Part shown: piece by piece, positions 38,572 to 48,035 of the stretch
How positions within the stretch are numbered: the stretch's first letter is position 1
Layout of the letters: the number at the start of each line of letters is the position of its first letter
NCBI GenBank assembly: GCA_038533575.1
Contig: JBCAYL010000003.1
Location: 1 to 64,000 of the forward strand
Direction of reading: 5' to 3'
Length of the DNA: 64,000 bases
From: Pseudomonadota bacterium
GTDB lineage: Bacteria; Pseudomonadota; Alphaproteobacteria; Rhodobacterales; Rhodobacteraceae
Position numbers and translations under genes: made by a program
Notes under the pieces: generated by a model
Databases searched by the model: none
Seen by the model: only the letters and a program-made list of their open reading frames with translations
Told to the model about the DNA's origin: nothing

Positions 38572-39373
38572 TCACGCCGCCGTAGACAAGGGCGAGGAGC
38601 ACGGTGCCGAGGATCATGCGGTAGATCACGTAGGGCAGGAAGCTCACCGAACGCAGGAGGCGCATCATGAGGGAAAGGGCGACGAGGGCTGCGAGGAAAC
38701 TGAGGCTGACCACGATCGCCACCTCGCCCCAGGGCACGCGGCCAGCAAAGCCGTCGGTGGCCGCGAGGACGCCCGAGCCCAGGATCGTGGGGATCGACAT
38801 GAGCATGGCGATGCGCGTCCCGTCTTCGCGAGTGTAGCCTAGCGCCAGGGCGCCGGTGATCGTGATCCCGGATCGCGACGTGCCCGGAATGAGCGACAGC
38901 GCCTGCCAAAGGCCCAGCGCGCCTGCATCTCTGAGGCTGAGATTTCGCTGGGTTTTTACCTGTTTCGCGCCGCGATCGGCGATGTAGAGCGCGATGCCGA
39001 AGGCGAGCGTGGCCCAGGCGATCACTTCCACGGAGCGGAGCGCGTCTGCGATCCCCGTCGCCTTGAAAACGAGGCCCGCGATGACGACGGGAACGGTGGC
39101 GATGAGCAGGCAGAGCGCGAGCCAGGCGCCCTGGCTGTCGACCTTGCCGCGCGCCAGTCGCAGGGCGCCGAGCGCCGCCGCGCGCACCTCCGACCAGAAG
39201 AAGATCACGACAGCGAAGAGGGTGCCCACATGGGCAGCCACGTCGATCAGCAGACCCTGATCTTCCAGCCCGGTCAGGAGCGGCAGCAGCACGAGATGGC
39301 CCGAGGAGGAGATCGGCAAGAACTCCGTCACCCCTTGGATCAGGGACACGAGAACGAGGTGGAAGAGTGGCAT
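38564..39373 (-). CDS. uppP: Undecaprenyl-diphosphatase UppP (BacA)
   Basis: Recycles undecaprenyl diphosphate to the monophosphate carrier for peptidoglycan and surface glycans. The 269-aa polytopic protein has the motif QGVTEFLPISSSGHLVL (residues 13-29, with catalytic E and S) and the second motif IPGTSRSGITITGAL. About eight membrane segments are visible. Loss of this gene affects bacitracin sensitivity in other bacteria. Its stop region overlaps the NDUFA9-like gene. Confidence 0.97.
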   Translation of the reverse strand: MPLFHLVLVSLIQGVTEFLPISSSGHLVLLPLLTGLEDQGLLIDVAAHVGTLFAVVIFFWSEVRAAALGALRLARGKVDSQGAWLALCLLIATVPVVIAGLVFKATGIADALRSVEVIAWATLAFGIALYIADRGAKQVKTQRNLSLRDAGALGLWQALSLIPGTSRSGITITGALALGYTREDGTRIAMLMSIPTILGSGVLAATDGFAGRVPWGEVAIVVSLSFLAALVALSLMMRLLRSVSFLPYVIYRMILGTVLLALVYGGVIT

Positions 39374-39585
39374 GAAGGGCTCCGGCGGTCGCCCCGTTAC
39401 CTACTGGCGACATGCCGCCACGGGAAGCAAAAAGCACGGGCACAGAGCGTACTCATCTCGTACAGATAGGGGGCAGACGCGCGGGCACATGATGCGGCGG
39501 GTGGAAGGCCAATTGCGGGCCCGCCCCGCGCCCTTGGGGCGCAGGGCAAAAGAGACGACAAAGATACCGGAGAGAGACCGACCAC

Positions 39586-40278
39586 ATGACGATGCCCACT
39601 GCGCCGGTGCAGGCGCTGATGATCCTCGCCGCGTCGGCCCCTGCCCTTGCAGCCGAGGAGGCGGCGGAGCGCTTCCCTCTCCCCGAAGGCTGCAAGGCCT
39701 TCGTGACAGTGCAGTACAAGCTCTGCACCGTCTCGCACTACTACACCTGCACGGGCGATCCTGAGGGATACCAGCATCGCGTGGACCTCGATGACGAGGG
39801 GCCGTACTTCGTCAGCACGATCGACGCCGAGACCCAGTGGATCGAAAGCCGTGACCTGCGCGCGGGCATTCTCGACCGTCTGCGGGACGGAGCGAGAGAC
39901 CCGGCTAGCTTCACCGAACTCACCCGCACCGGGCGTGACGACTTCGACTTTACCACGGGCTCGGATGTGGGGGAGGTCATCCGCTACCGCGGGACCGACA
40001 GCCTCACCGGGGAGACCGTCATCATCGACGACGTACCGCTCCTGCGCACCGAGACCTTCGCGCGCGCCACGCGGGAGGACGGGAGCCTCGTCTACGAAAG
40101 CCGGGGCAACGAATACGTCCATCTCGATTGGCGGCTCTTCCTCGGCGGTCAATCCGTGACGCGGACCCCGGAGCGGACCTTCCAAGACGACGATGCGCCG
40201 GTGTCGTTCCACTTCCCGGGGGAGGCGGGCTTTCTCGCGTGGGAGCCAGCATTCAATTGCGACGCGCTCTTGCTGTGA
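39586..40278 (+). CDS. Unknown exported protein
   Basis: A 230-aa protein with a signal peptide (PVQALMILAASAPALA, cleaved before AEEAAERF). Early Cys residues (GCKAF, KLCTVSHYYTC) and one near the C-terminus (FNCDALLL) suggest disulfides in the periplasm. The rest is beta-rich with several aromatic-Asp repeats and no domain I recognise. GGAGAGAGACCGACCAC precedes the ATG. No functional hint comes from the neighbours uppP and mtgA, though both act on the cell envelope. Confidence 0.75.
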   Translation: MTMPTAPVQALMILAASAPALAAEEAAERFPLPEGCKAFVTVQYKLCTVSHYYTCTGDPEGYQHRVDLDDEGPYFVSTIDAETQWIESRDLRAGILDRLRDGARDPASFTELTRTGRDDFDFTTGSDVGEVIRYRGTDSLTGETVIIDDVPLLRTETFARATREDGSLVYESRGNEYVHLDWRLFLGGQSVTRTPERTFQDDDAPVSFHFPGEAGFLAWEPAFNCDALLL

Positions 40279-40457
40279 TCGCTTGCGGCCTGCGAGGGCG
40301 ATGGCCCGGAGCGACCTTCCGGGCCGCACCTCTTTGATGTGACATGCGCGCTTCGCGGGGCTTGGCGCTGTGGGCTCTCTGCGATGGTGCCGGTGCGATC
40401 GGGCGACCAGTGGCAACTGGCGATTGAGTGCGCGGCGGGGCCGTGCCATGGGAAGCC

Positions 40458-41174
40458 ATGGCAGCGCGCAAGGGAAAACGGGCGAAGGTACGGGCGCGGG
40501 AGCCGTTTTTCCGGCAACTCCGGCGCAGGCTTCTCCGTTACGGGCTGATCCTCTTCGCGGTCATCCTCCTCGTGATCGCCTCCGGACGCGTGATCAACCC
40601 GCCCAAGACGCCCTACATGATCTCGGAGGCCCGGCGGCTCGGCGGGGTGGATTACACTTGGGTCCCGCTGGCCGAGGTGGCGCCCATTATGGGGCAGTCC
40701 GCCGTGGCCGCGGAAGACGCGAATTTCTGCCTGCACTGGGGGCTCGACACCACCGCGATCCGGCAGGCGCTCGATGAGGGCGCGCTGCGCGGGGGCTCCA
40801 CGATCTCGCAGCAGGTGGTGAAGAACGTCTTTCTCTGGCACGGGCGCTCCTATGCGCGGAAGGCGCTGGAGGCGTTGATTACGCCGCTGGTGGAGCTGAC
40901 ATGGACGAAGGAACGAATCCTCGAGGTCTACCTCAACATCGCGGAATTCGATGAAGGTGTCTTTGGCGTGGACGCAGCAGCGCGGCACTATTTCGGCGTG
41001 GGCCCTCAGGAGCTCAGCCGGGCGCAGGCGGCGCGCCTCGCGGCGATCCTGCCCGACCCCAAAGGGCGCTCGCCGGTGCGGCCCTCCGACTTCGTGGATC
41101 GGCGGGCTCGGCAAATCCTCGCCGGGGCCGACACGATCGCTGCCGATGGGCGCGCGGCCTGTTTCGAGAGCTGA
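40458..41174 (+). CDS. mtgA: Monofunctional biosynthetic peptidoglycan transglycosylase
   Basis: Polymerises lipid II glycan strands without transpeptidation. The 238-aa GT51 enzyme has a basic cytoplasmic start, one anchor (LLRYGLILFAVILLVIASG) and the catalytic Glu motif AVAAEDANFCLHWGLD. GGSTISQQVVKNVFLW and KERILEVYLNIAEFDEGVFG follow. The start ATG 40458 was chosen since the next upstream site adds only a poor leader. No penicillin-binding domain follows. Confidence 0.95.
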   Translation: MAARKGKRAKVRAREPFFRQLRRRLLRYGLILFAVILLVIASGRVINPPKTPYMISEARRLGGVDYTWVPLAEVAPIMGQSAVAAEDANFCLHWGLDTTAIRQALDEGALRGGSTISQQVVKNVFLWHGRSYARKALEALITPLVELTWTKERILEVYLNIAEFDEGVFGVDAAARHYFGVGPQELSRAQAARLAAILPDPKGRSPVRPSDFVDRRARQILAGADTIAADGRAACFES

Positions 41175-41242
41175 CGGGCGGGCTTGATGCGGATGAGCGG
41201 CTGGGGCATGGACGGGCGGTGTCTTCCCGAGAGTAGTTTTCG

Positions 41243-41908
41243 ATGACCACGCTTTATCACGCGCCCCTTTCTCCGTTTTGCCGCAAGGTGCGGCTCTCGT
41301 TGGCCGAGAAGAAGATCGAGGTCACCCTCGTCGAAGAGCGCTACTGGGAGCAGAGTGGCGATTTCATGCGGCGCAACCCCGCGGGCAAGGTGCCGGTGCT
41401 GCGCCACGAGGGGCGGGTCATGAGCGAGAGCACGGCGATCTGCGAATACATCGAGGAGGCCTATCCCGCGCCGCCACTCCTGCCGCAATCGAAGGATGCG
41501 CGCTTCGAGGTGCGGCGTCTCGTGGCGTGGTTCGATGACAAGTTCCACCGGGAGGTGACGTCGAATCTGCTCTACGAGCGGGTGAACAAGAAGATCACCG
41601 GGCAAGGCTACCCCGACAGCTCCAACGTCAAGGCAGGCTCGAAGGCGATCAAGTATCACCTCGATTACATGGCCTGGCTCCTCGACCAGCGGCGCTGGCT
41701 GGCGGGCGACGTGATGACGCTCGCAGATTTCGCCGCGGCTGCCCATCTGAGCGCGCTGGACTATATCAGTGATGTCGATTGGAACCGGTCGGAAGGGGTG
41801 AAGGATTGGTACGCCAAGATCAAATCGCGCCCGGCCTTCCGCTCGATCCTCGCGGATGTGGTGCCGGGTTTCCCGCCGCCACGGCACTATGCGGACCTTG
41901 ATTTCTGA
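41243..41908 (+). CDS. Glutathione S-transferase family protein
   Basis: A 221-aa soluble GST. The thioredoxin-like N-domain includes [19 protein letters not shown] (Ser/Cys at the active site), [28 protein letters not shown] with the glutathione-binding P-V-L and E-S-x-A-I motifs, and an all-helical C-domain with [18 protein letters not shown]. The 3' end overlaps queG by 20 bases. The substrate is unknown. Confidence 0.92.
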   Translation: MTTLYHAPLSPFCRKVRLSLAEKKIEVTLVEERYWEQSGDFMRRNPAGKVPVLRHEGRVMSESTAICEYIEEAYPAPPLLPQSKDARFEVRRLVAWFDDKFHREVTSNLLYERVNKKITGQGYPDSSNVKAGSKAIKYHLDYMAWLLDQRRWLAGDVMTLADFAAAAHLSALDYISDVDWNRSEGVKDWYAKIKSRPAFRSILADVVPGFPPPRHYADLDF

Positions 41909-42956
41909 TACTGCGACGCTGCGCACGAGGCTCGACGCCGAGGCGCGGGAGGCAGGCTTCAGCGCCTGCCGGGTGACGCACCCGGGCGCCATAACCCACG
42001 TGCCCGCGCGGCTCGGCGCCTGGCTCGAGGCCGGGCATCACGGAACCATGGGCTGGATGGAGGACCGCGCGGCCTGGCGCGGGGATCCACGGGTGCTCTG
42101 GCCGGAATGCCGCTCCGTGATCATGCTCGCCGAGGCCTATACGCCCGATGAAGACGCGCTCGCGGGGCTGGCGCGGCCGGAAACAGGCAATATCAGTGTC
42201 TATGCACGCGGAAAAGACTACCATGACACGGTCAAGAAGCGGCTCAAGCGGCTGGCGCGCTGGCTGGTGGCGGCCTCGGGCGCAGAGGTGAAGGTCTTCG
42301 TGGACACCGCGCCCGTGGCCGAGAAGCCGCTGGCGGAGGCCGCGGGGCTCGGCTGGCAGGGCAAGCATACCAACCTCGTGGGTCGCGAGCTCGGCAGCTG
42401 GTTTTTTCTTGGGTCGATCTTCACGACGGTGCAGTTCGACCCTGATTCAGCTGAAATTGACCATTGCGGGCGCTGCACGCGCTGCCTCGAGGCCTGCCCG
42501 ACGGACGCCTTCCCAGCGCCTTACGCGCTCGATGCGCGGCGCTGCATCTCCTATCTCACGATCGAGCATAAGGGCCCCGTGCCCGAGGAGCTCCGCGCCA
42601 AGATGGGCAACCGCATCTATGGCTGCGACGATTGCCTGGCGGTGTGCCCGTGGAACAAGTTCGCCGCCGAGGCTCGCGAGATCCGTTATGCCGCACGGGA
42701 AGGGATGCTCTTTCCCGACCTCGCGGAACTCGCCGCGCTCGATGATGCGGGCTTCCGGGCGCGATTTTCCGGCTCGCCCATCAAACGGATCGGGCGGGAC
42801 CGGTTCGTGCGTAACGTGCTCTATGCCATCGGTAACAGTGGGTCGCCGCGCCTGCGGGTCGCGGCCGAGGCGCTGGTGGATGATCCCGCGCCCGTCGTTG
42901 CCGACGCCGCGCGCTGGGCCGTCTCGCGCCTAGCTTCCCCTACGTCAGATGCCTAA
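41889..42956 (+). CDS. queG: Epoxyqueuosine reductase QueG
   Basis: The cobalamin- and Fe-S-dependent last step of queuosine synthesis in tRNA. In 355 aa there is an N-terminal cobalamin-binding part ([57 protein letters not shown] split over two segments). Two 4Fe-4S clusters follow ([12 protein letters not shown] and [13 protein letters not shown]), then a short HEAT-like tail. The start was set at ATG 41889 inside the GST gene; a TTG at 41898 is an alternative. No other queuosine genes are in the window. Confidence 0.94.
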   Translation: MRTLISDTATLRTRLDAEAREAGFSACRVTHPGAITHVPARLGAWLEAGHHGTMGWMEDRAAWRGDPRVLWPECRSVIMLAEAYTPDEDALAGLARPETGNISVYARGKDYHDTVKKRLKRLARWLVAASGAEVKVFVDTAPVAEKPLAEAAGLGWQGKHTNLVGRELGSWFFLGSIFTTVQFDPDSAEIDHCGRCTRCLEACPTDAFPAPYALDARRCISYLTIEHKGPVPEELRAKMGNRIYGCDDCLAVCPWNKFAAEAREIRYAAREGMLFPDLAELAALDDAGFRARFSGSPIKRIGRDRFVRNVLYAIGNSGSPRLRVAAEALVDDPAPVVADAARWAVSRLASPTSDA

Positions 42957-43005
42957 CATTCGTCCCAATCGGCCTCTACATCGGTCTGGATAACAGGGGC
43001 CGAGC

Positions 43006-44031
43006 ATGCCGGATTATACGATATATGTCCTCGACGAAGGGGATCTCACGGTGTCGCTGCCCAATGGGCTCGACGGCCAGACCCAGGGCGATGGGAGTCA
43101 CATGGACGGCCAGACCCTGACCATCAACACGCCGAACTGGATCCCCATCGAGGTCACCGATGACGATCCGAACTTCGCCGATAATGACAGCTCCCAGCGC
43201 CTCGACGGCGCGCAGGCGCTCGGCAATGTCACCTTCCCCGACGGGTCGCGCGTGGAAGCGGAATTCGCCTTCGAGGCGGAGTACTTGGGCGAGACCTGGA
43301 CGCTCATTGCCTTCAACATCCGCGAGGCCAACAGCCCTTATAATAACTCCTACGGCTCCATCGAAGGGATCGCAGTGGTGGGCGGCCCCGGAGGCTTTCC
43401 GCCGCCCAACGTCCCGCTCCAGCTGTCGCGCGGGACGGAAGGGCCGAGCTTTGCCTCCGAAGATTACGTGACGCCCATCTGCTTCGGTGCGGGCAGCCCG
43501 ATCCTGACGCCCGGCGGCTATCGCCCGGTGGAGACCCTCCGACCCGGAGATCTCGTGGAGACGCTCGATGACGGCCCGCAGCCCATCTGCTGGACCGGCG
43601 CACGCGCTGTCTTCGGCATCGGGCCCTTCGCGCCGGTAGAGATCGCGACGGGGGCGCTGGGTAATACCGCGCCCGTGCGTCTTTCCCAGCAGCATCGCGT
43701 GATGGTGAGCGGGCCCGAGGCGGAGCTTTTCTTCGGCCGGGCTGATGTGCTCGTGGCCGCGCGGCAGCTCGTCGGGCGCCCCGGCATCCGCCTCGCGCCG
43801 GGGCAGCGCATGCGCTATCACCACCTGCTGCTGCCGCGTCACGGGGTGCTCGATTGCGCGGGCCTCGCGGCAGAGAGCTTTCTGCCATCCGCCTTCGGGC
43901 TTTCGCAGCTGACCGAGACCGCGCGTGCCGATCTCGCGCCGGTACTGGCGCGGCTCGGGCCGGACGCGACGGTGGCCGCGCGGCCGGTGCTGCGATCCTA
44001 CGAGGCCGCGATGCTCAGCCGCGCCGCCTGA
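43006..44031 (+). CDS. Hint-domain protein (hedgehog/intein-like, PF13403)
   Basis: A 341-aa protein. Residues 1-150 are an Asp/Gly/Asn-rich beta region with no signal peptide. A Hint fold starts at PICFGAGSPILTPGGYRPVE (Cys159 as the cleavage residue), continues ETLRPGDLVETLDDG and contains LSQQHRVMV with the block-B-like His230. Many Rhodobacterales proteins carry such a domain after secreted-type repeats; its reaction there is not established. The intein C-terminal His-Asn is not evident, so cleavage without splicing is more likely. Confidence 0.85.
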   Translation: MPDYTIYVLDEGDLTVSLPNGLDGQTQGDGSHMDGQTLTINTPNWIPIEVTDDDPNFADNDSSQRLDGAQALGNVTFPDGSRVEAEFAFEAEYLGETWTLIAFNIREANSPYNNSYGSIEGIAVVGGPGGFPPPNVPLQLSRGTEGPSFASEDYVTPICFGAGSPILTPGGYRPVETLRPGDLVETLDDGPQPICWTGARAVFGIGPFAPVEIATGALGNTAPVRLSQQHRVMVSGPEAELFFGRADVLVAARQLVGRPGIRLAPGQRMRYHHLLLPRHGVLDCAGLAAESFLPSAFGLSQLTETARADLAPVLARLGPDATVAARPVLRSYEAAMLSRAA

Positions 44032-44047
44032 GGCCTATCCCACCGCA

Positions 44048-44848
44048 TCAGCGCGCGGGGACGGCAAAGGTCAGGTTGGCCCACATGGAATGCCAGGCGA
44101 CCTCGCCCGTCCGCTCCTCGAGCACCACGGCATCGACCATGTATTCATGGCCCGGGCGGATCGGGATCGCGGCGCGCCCGTTGGCATTGGTGCGGCGGAT
44201 ATCGACACTGACCTCGCCTGACGGCGCACGGCTATACGTCTCCACCTGGGCATTGGCGCGCGGCTGGCCGTAGAGCAACACCTGCACCGGCATGGTGTCC
44301 ACCGCGTCGGTATAGGGGTTGGCGAGCGCCACGATCTCGGTGTCGAGGCCCACGGGACGGTCGCTGCCCGCGCCCCCGCCCACGGCGATGAGCGACTTGG
44401 CGTAGCGACGGTAGGTCTCCACGAAGCCCTCCCGCGGGAGGCCGCGCGCATCGTGCCGAGCGAGCGCGCCGTCGAATGCCTTGTGCTCGACGAAGTTCAC
44501 GAATTTCTGCCATTCCTGGTAGGTCAGGCGGCTGTCACGGGTCTCGTAGATGACGACAGCGAGCCCCTCGCCGGGCACGCTGCGATCGAGCACAGGGCGG
44601 TCTCCCAGCGTCGCCTCGGGGTCGATGCGGCGCTCTCCCATGAGCACTTCGAAGCGTTCGACATTGCGCGTGAAATAGGGGGAGGCATTTCCCTTGAAGC
44701 TTTCTCCCGTCCTGATATCCGCTTCGAGGGCTCGGCCCACGCTCACTTCATAGGCGCGGGGCGAGAGCCAGAATTCGTGGGCCGAGGCCGCCGTTGCAAG
44801 GATGGCGGCAGCAAGGCCCGCGGCCAGGGCGGAAGAGAGAAGACGCAT
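44048..44848 (-). CDS. DUF4198 periplasmic protein, likely metal-uptake partner
   Basis: A 266-aa exported protein. The signal peptide MRLLSSALAAGLAAAILATA ends ASA, so the mature protein would begin HEFWLSPRAYEV, the usual DUF4198 N-terminus with a leading His. The rest is beta-rich and ends with NGRAAIPIRPGHEYMVDAVV and HSMWANLTFAV, resembling carboxypeptidase-regulatory folds. TAGGAGTGATC before ATG 44848 is a strong ribosome site. It is divergent from a HupE-like permease with overlapping start codons, and the pair suggests nickel or cobalt uptake. Confidence 0.85.
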   Translation of the reverse strand: MRLLSSALAAGLAAAILATAASAHEFWLSPRAYEVSVGRALEADIRTGESFKGNASPYFTRNVERFEVLMGERRIDPEATLGDRPVLDRSVPGEGLAVVIYETRDSRLTYQEWQKFVNFVEHKAFDGALARHDARGLPREGFVETYRRYAKSLIAVGGGAGSDRPVGLDTEIVALANPYTDAVDTMPVQVLLYGQPRANAQVETYSRAPSGEVSVDIRRTNANGRAAIPIRPGHEYMVDAVVLEERTGEVAWHSMWANLTFAVPAR

Positions 44849-46037
44849 GATCACTCCTACAAAGATGGCCCCACGTGCCGCGCGGCTTGTCGCGATGTCA
44901 ATGCTCGTGCTCATCACCTTGGTGTGGGGCGCGGGGCTCCGCGCGCACGAGACCGCGCCCGCCATCGCCAATGTGAGCGTATCGCCGGAGCGCATGGAGA
45001 TGGAGATCGCGGTCAATGCCGAAGCGCTTCTCGCTGGCGTCGATCTTGGCACCTACACCGATACCAATGACGCGCCCGAGGCGGCCGCCTACGACGCGCT
45101 GCGCGCGCTGTCCGACGCAGAACTCGCGGCGGAGATCGAGGCGGCCGGGCCAGGCATGCTGTCGCTGGCGCTCGAGGGCGCAGGGGCGCTCAGCCTCGAC
45201 GGGGTGACCGTCGTGGCACCGGCCTCCGACGCGGTGGCGCGCGAGACAGTGCTTTCGCTATCGGCGCCCATGGAGGGGGAGGCTGTCTCCCTCGGCTGGC
45301 CCGCGGAGAACGGGGTCCTCGTGGTGCGGCAATCCCGCGACGGGCAGACCTTTGCAGAGCTCGTGGATTCCGGGGGCATGTCCGCGCCACTCCCGGCCAC
45401 AGGCGTGGTGGAGGAGACGGCGGGCGAGGCTTTCTGGCGCTTTCTCGTCGCGGGCTTCGAGCACATCATCCCGCTCGGCATCGATCACATCCTATTCGTG
45501 CTCGGGCTCTTCTTTTTCGCGCTGAAATGGTCGCCAATCCTTTGGCAGGTGACGGCCTTCACTGTGGCGCACACGGTGACGCTGGCGCTGGCGACGTTGG
45601 GGATCATCACGATCCCCGATGACTGGATGTGGCTTGTCGAGGCCTTCATCGCGCTTTCGATCACCTGGGTGGCCGTGGAGAACATCCTGCAGCCGCGCAT
45701 GGGCTGGCTCAGGCCGGCGGTGGTCTTCGCCTTCGGGCTGCTGCACGGGCTTGGGTTTGCCAGCGTCCTGAGTGATTTCGGGCTGTCACAGGGTCAATTC
45801 GTGGTTTCGCTCATTGCGTTCAATGTGGGCGTGGAGATCGGGCAGCTGGCGGTGATCCTCGGCGCGTTCCTCGTGATCATGCTGGGGCTCTGGGCGGCCC
45901 GGATCGGGCGCCTCGATGACCCGGAGGAGGCCATGGTGCGCGACCTGCCAGAGATGTACCGCGCCAATGCCATCGTGGGCTCGCTCATCATCGGGGCCAT
46001 CGGGTTCTACTGGTTCATCGAGCGGGCGTTCTTGTGA
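44847..46037 (+). CDS. HupE/UreJ_2-family membrane protein
   Basis: A 396-aa membrane protein. An N-terminal hydrophobic signal/anchor and a periplasmic domain (residues about 35-190) are followed by a C-terminal HupE/UreJ_2 domain. That domain has His-rich membrane motifs: FEHIIPLGIDHILFVLGLFFF, FTVAHTVTLALATLG, FGLLHGLGFASVL and a last segment VGSLIIGAIGFYWFIE. HupE proteins move nickel in hydrogenase or urease contexts; none of those enzymes is here. ATG 44847 has an upstream purine-rich GGAAGAGAGAAGACGC; ATG 44865 is six codons later. DUF4198 lies divergent. Confidence 0.85.
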   Translation: MITPTKMAPRAARLVAMSMLVLITLVWGAGLRAHETAPAIANVSVSPERMEMEIAVNAEALLAGVDLGTYTDTNDAPEAAAYDALRALSDAELAAEIEAAGPGMLSLALEGAGALSLDGVTVVAPASDAVARETVLSLSAPMEGEAVSLGWPAENGVLVVRQSRDGQTFAELVDSGGMSAPLPATGVVEETAGEAFWRFLVAGFEHIIPLGIDHILFVLGLFFFALKWSPILWQVTAFTVAHTVTLALATLGIITIPDDWMWLVEAFIALSITWVAVENILQPRMGWLRPAVVFAFGLLHGLGFASVLSDFGLSQGQFVVSLIAFNVGVEIGQLAVILGAFLVIMLGLWAARIGRLDDPEEAMVRDLPEMYRANAIVGSLIIGAIGFYWFIERAFL

Positions 46038-46083
46038 GGCCGGGCGGGGCGCCCCGCTTCAACGTCCCGGCGGGGTGTCCCGG

Positions 46084-47007
46084 GTGAGGGTGGTCCTGAC
46101 AGGCCCTGCCCGGGGTGCAGCGCTCATCTCTGCTGCGATGCTCGTCTTCACGGTCATGTCGGGCTTCATCAAGGCCGCGGAGGTCCCCGCTGGACAGGCC
46201 GTCTTTTTCCGCTCTGTTTTCGCGATGCCTGTGATCTTCGTCTGGCTTTGGCACAGCGGGCATCTGGGCGACGGCCTCCGCACGGTCCGCTGGCAGAGCC
46301 ACGCGCTGCGCGGGGTCGTGGGGACCACCGCCATGGGGCTTGGCTTTGCCGGGCTCCTTTACCTGCCGCTGCCGGAGGTTACGGCGATCCGCTTTGCCAC
46401 GCCGATCATCCTCGTGGTGCTGGCCGCCCTGATGCTGGGTGAGCGGTTCCGGTTCTTCCGGTTGGGGGCGGTGCTTCTCGGGCTCGTGGGGGTGATGATC
46501 ATCATCTGGCCGCGGCTCGGCGGCGGTCTCGGCGACGCCGCGACGCTGGGCGCGCTCCTCACGCTGGGGTCCGCGGCGCTGGCGGCCCTCGCACAGGTCT
46601 TCGTGAAAGGCATGGCCGGGCGGGAGAGCACATCGGCCATCGTGTTCTACTTCTCGCTCACCGCCGCGATCCTCGGGCTCCTCACGCTGCCCTTCGGATG
46701 GGTCTGGCCCACGGGCGCGCAGGCGGCCTACCTCGTGGCGGCTGGGCTCATCGGCGGCGTGGGGCAGATCTTTCTGACCGCAAGCTACCGCTTCGCCGAC
46801 GCTGGCGCGCTGGCACCCTTCACTTACACGTCGATGGTCTGGTCGATCCTCGTAGGCTGGCTCTGGTTCGCGGAAATCCCCACCGCGCAGATGCTGCTCG
46901 GCGCGGTCATCGTCATCGCAGCGGGCGCGATCATCGTGTGGCGCGAGCGGCAGCTCGGGCGGGACGAGACTGCGCGGAGGAAGGTCCGCGCGAAGGGGCT
47001 GCAGTGA
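46084..47007 (+). CDS. EamA-type drug/metabolite transporter
   Basis: A 307-aa DMT-superfamily permease with ten predicted helices in two EamA repeats. The first repeat ends around GVMIIIWPRLGGG and the second covers LLTLGSAALAALAQVFVKG to AVIVIAAGAIIVWRE. Typical features are MLGERFRFFRLGAVLLGLVGV and FTYTSMVWSILVGWLWFAEIP. The start is GTG 46084 (VRVVLTGPARGAALISAAM). The substrate is unknown; S-adenosylmethionine or riboflavin-type carriers look similar. Confidence 0.88.
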   Translation: MRVVLTGPARGAALISAAMLVFTVMSGFIKAAEVPAGQAVFFRSVFAMPVIFVWLWHSGHLGDGLRTVRWQSHALRGVVGTTAMGLGFAGLLYLPLPEVTAIRFATPIILVVLAALMLGERFRFFRLGAVLLGLVGVMIIIWPRLGGGLGDAATLGALLTLGSAALAALAQVFVKGMAGRESTSAIVFYFSLTAAILGLLTLPFGWVWPTGAQAAYLVAAGLIGGVGQIFLTASYRFADAGALAPFTYTSMVWSILVGWLWFAEIPTAQMLLGAVIVIAAGAIIVWRERQLGRDETARRKVRAKGLQ

Positions 47008-47015
47008 GCTAGGGC

Positions 47016-47885
47016 CTATGCCCGCACAAGCGTCTCGTAGCTTTCGGCCACGTCGCGGGTCAGGGCGCCCACTTCGAAGTTGTAGTCCCCGATCTTGGCC
47101 ACGGGAGTGACTTCCGCGGCGGTGCCGGTGACCCAGCATTGCTCGAAGCTTTCGAGCTCCTCGGGCATGATGTAGCGCTCGTGGACCTTGATCTGCTTGT
47201 CGCGGAGCATGCCGATGACGCGCTGGCGGGTGATGCCGTTGAGGAAGCAGTCCGGGTCCGGAGTGTGGACCTCGCCGTCCTTCACGAAGAATATGTTGGC
47301 GCCTGTGCACTCGGCCACGTAGCCGCGGTAATCCATGAAGAGTGCATCCGAGCAGCCCTTCGCCTCGGCGGCGTGTTTGGATGTCGTGCAGATCATGTAG
47401 AGACCCGCCGCTTTGGCATGGACCGGGATCGTCTCGGGGCTCGGGCGCTTCCACTTGGCGATGTCGAGCTTTGCGCCCTTCATCTTGGCGTCGCCGTAGT
47501 AGCTGCCCCATTCCCAGGCCGCGATGGCGAGGTAGACGGGATTGCGCGCGGAGGCGACACCCATGTCCTCGCCCGCGCCGCGCCAGGCGATGGCGCGAAC
47601 ATAAGCATCCGAGAGGCCGTTGACCTCGAGCACCTGCGCCTTGGCCGCCTCGATCTCGTCCACTGTGTAGGGGATCTGGAAATCGAGCTCGCCGGCGGAG
47701 AAATGCAGCCGCTCGGAATGGCGGCGGCTCTCGAAGATCTTTCCGCCATAGGCGCGCTCCCCCTCGAAGACCGAGGAGGCGTAGTGCATGGCATGGGTGA
47801 GCACGTGGACATTGGCATCGCGCGACTCCACCATCTTGCCGTTCATCCAGATCTTGCCGTCGCGATCGTCGTAGGCGCCCACCAT
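47016..47885 (-). CDS. ilvE: Branched-chain amino-acid aminotransferase
   Basis: The last step of Ile, Val and Leu synthesis. A 289-aa fold-type IV PLP enzyme with HAMHYASSVFEGERAYGG, RLHFSAGELDF, the PLP lysine in IAKWKRPSPE or the AAGLYMICTTSKH region, EGYVAEC-like YRGYVAECTGANIFFV and NGITRQRVIGML. TTGGAGGCTTCG directly before ATG 47885 (MVGAYDDRDGKIWM) decides the start over sites at 47936 and 47948, which lack a Shine-Dalgarno. It is divergent from petP-petR, an order I recall in Rhodobacter. Confidence 0.95.
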   Translation of the reverse strand: MVGAYDDRDGKIWMNGKMVESRDANVHVLTHAMHYASSVFEGERAYGGKIFESRRHSERLHFSAGELDFQIPYTVDEIEAAKAQVLEVNGLSDAYVRAIAWRGAGEDMGVASARNPVYLAIAAWEWGSYYGDAKMKGAKLDIAKWKRPSPETIPVHAKAAGLYMICTTSKHAAEAKGCSDALFMDYRGYVAECTGANIFFVKDGEVHTPDPDCFLNGITRQRVIGMLRDKQIKVHERYIMPEELESFEQCWVTGTAAEVTPVAKIGDYNFEVGALTRDVAESYETLVRA

Positions 47886-47960
47886 CGAAGCCTCCAATTT
47901 TTGCATTTCTTTCGCAAATAGTCCCGTTTCGGACATATTCTTGCGCAAAATTACGAGTCG

Positions 47961-47989
47961 GAGCTATCAATCGCGCCTTGGAATGTCAA
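47961..47989 (-). promoter_or_regulatory. Candidate ilvE promoter
   Basis: On the minus strand, TTGACA (47984-47989) is a perfect -35. Seventeen bases on is TAGCTC (47961-47966), a weak -10. The predicted start is near 47954, leaving a leader of about 70 bases before the chosen ilvE ATG. Confidence 0.45.
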
Positions 47990-48035
47990 CAAGGCTGACG
48001 TATTATTGCGGCGAAATGAGGCGAAAGGCAAACCC

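Noticed and set aside
46015-47970. A 651-codon minus-strand frame across the DMT exporter and ilvE
   Set aside because: It is out of frame with ilvE and antisense to the exporter; the composition is Arg/Gly/His-rich with no family features.
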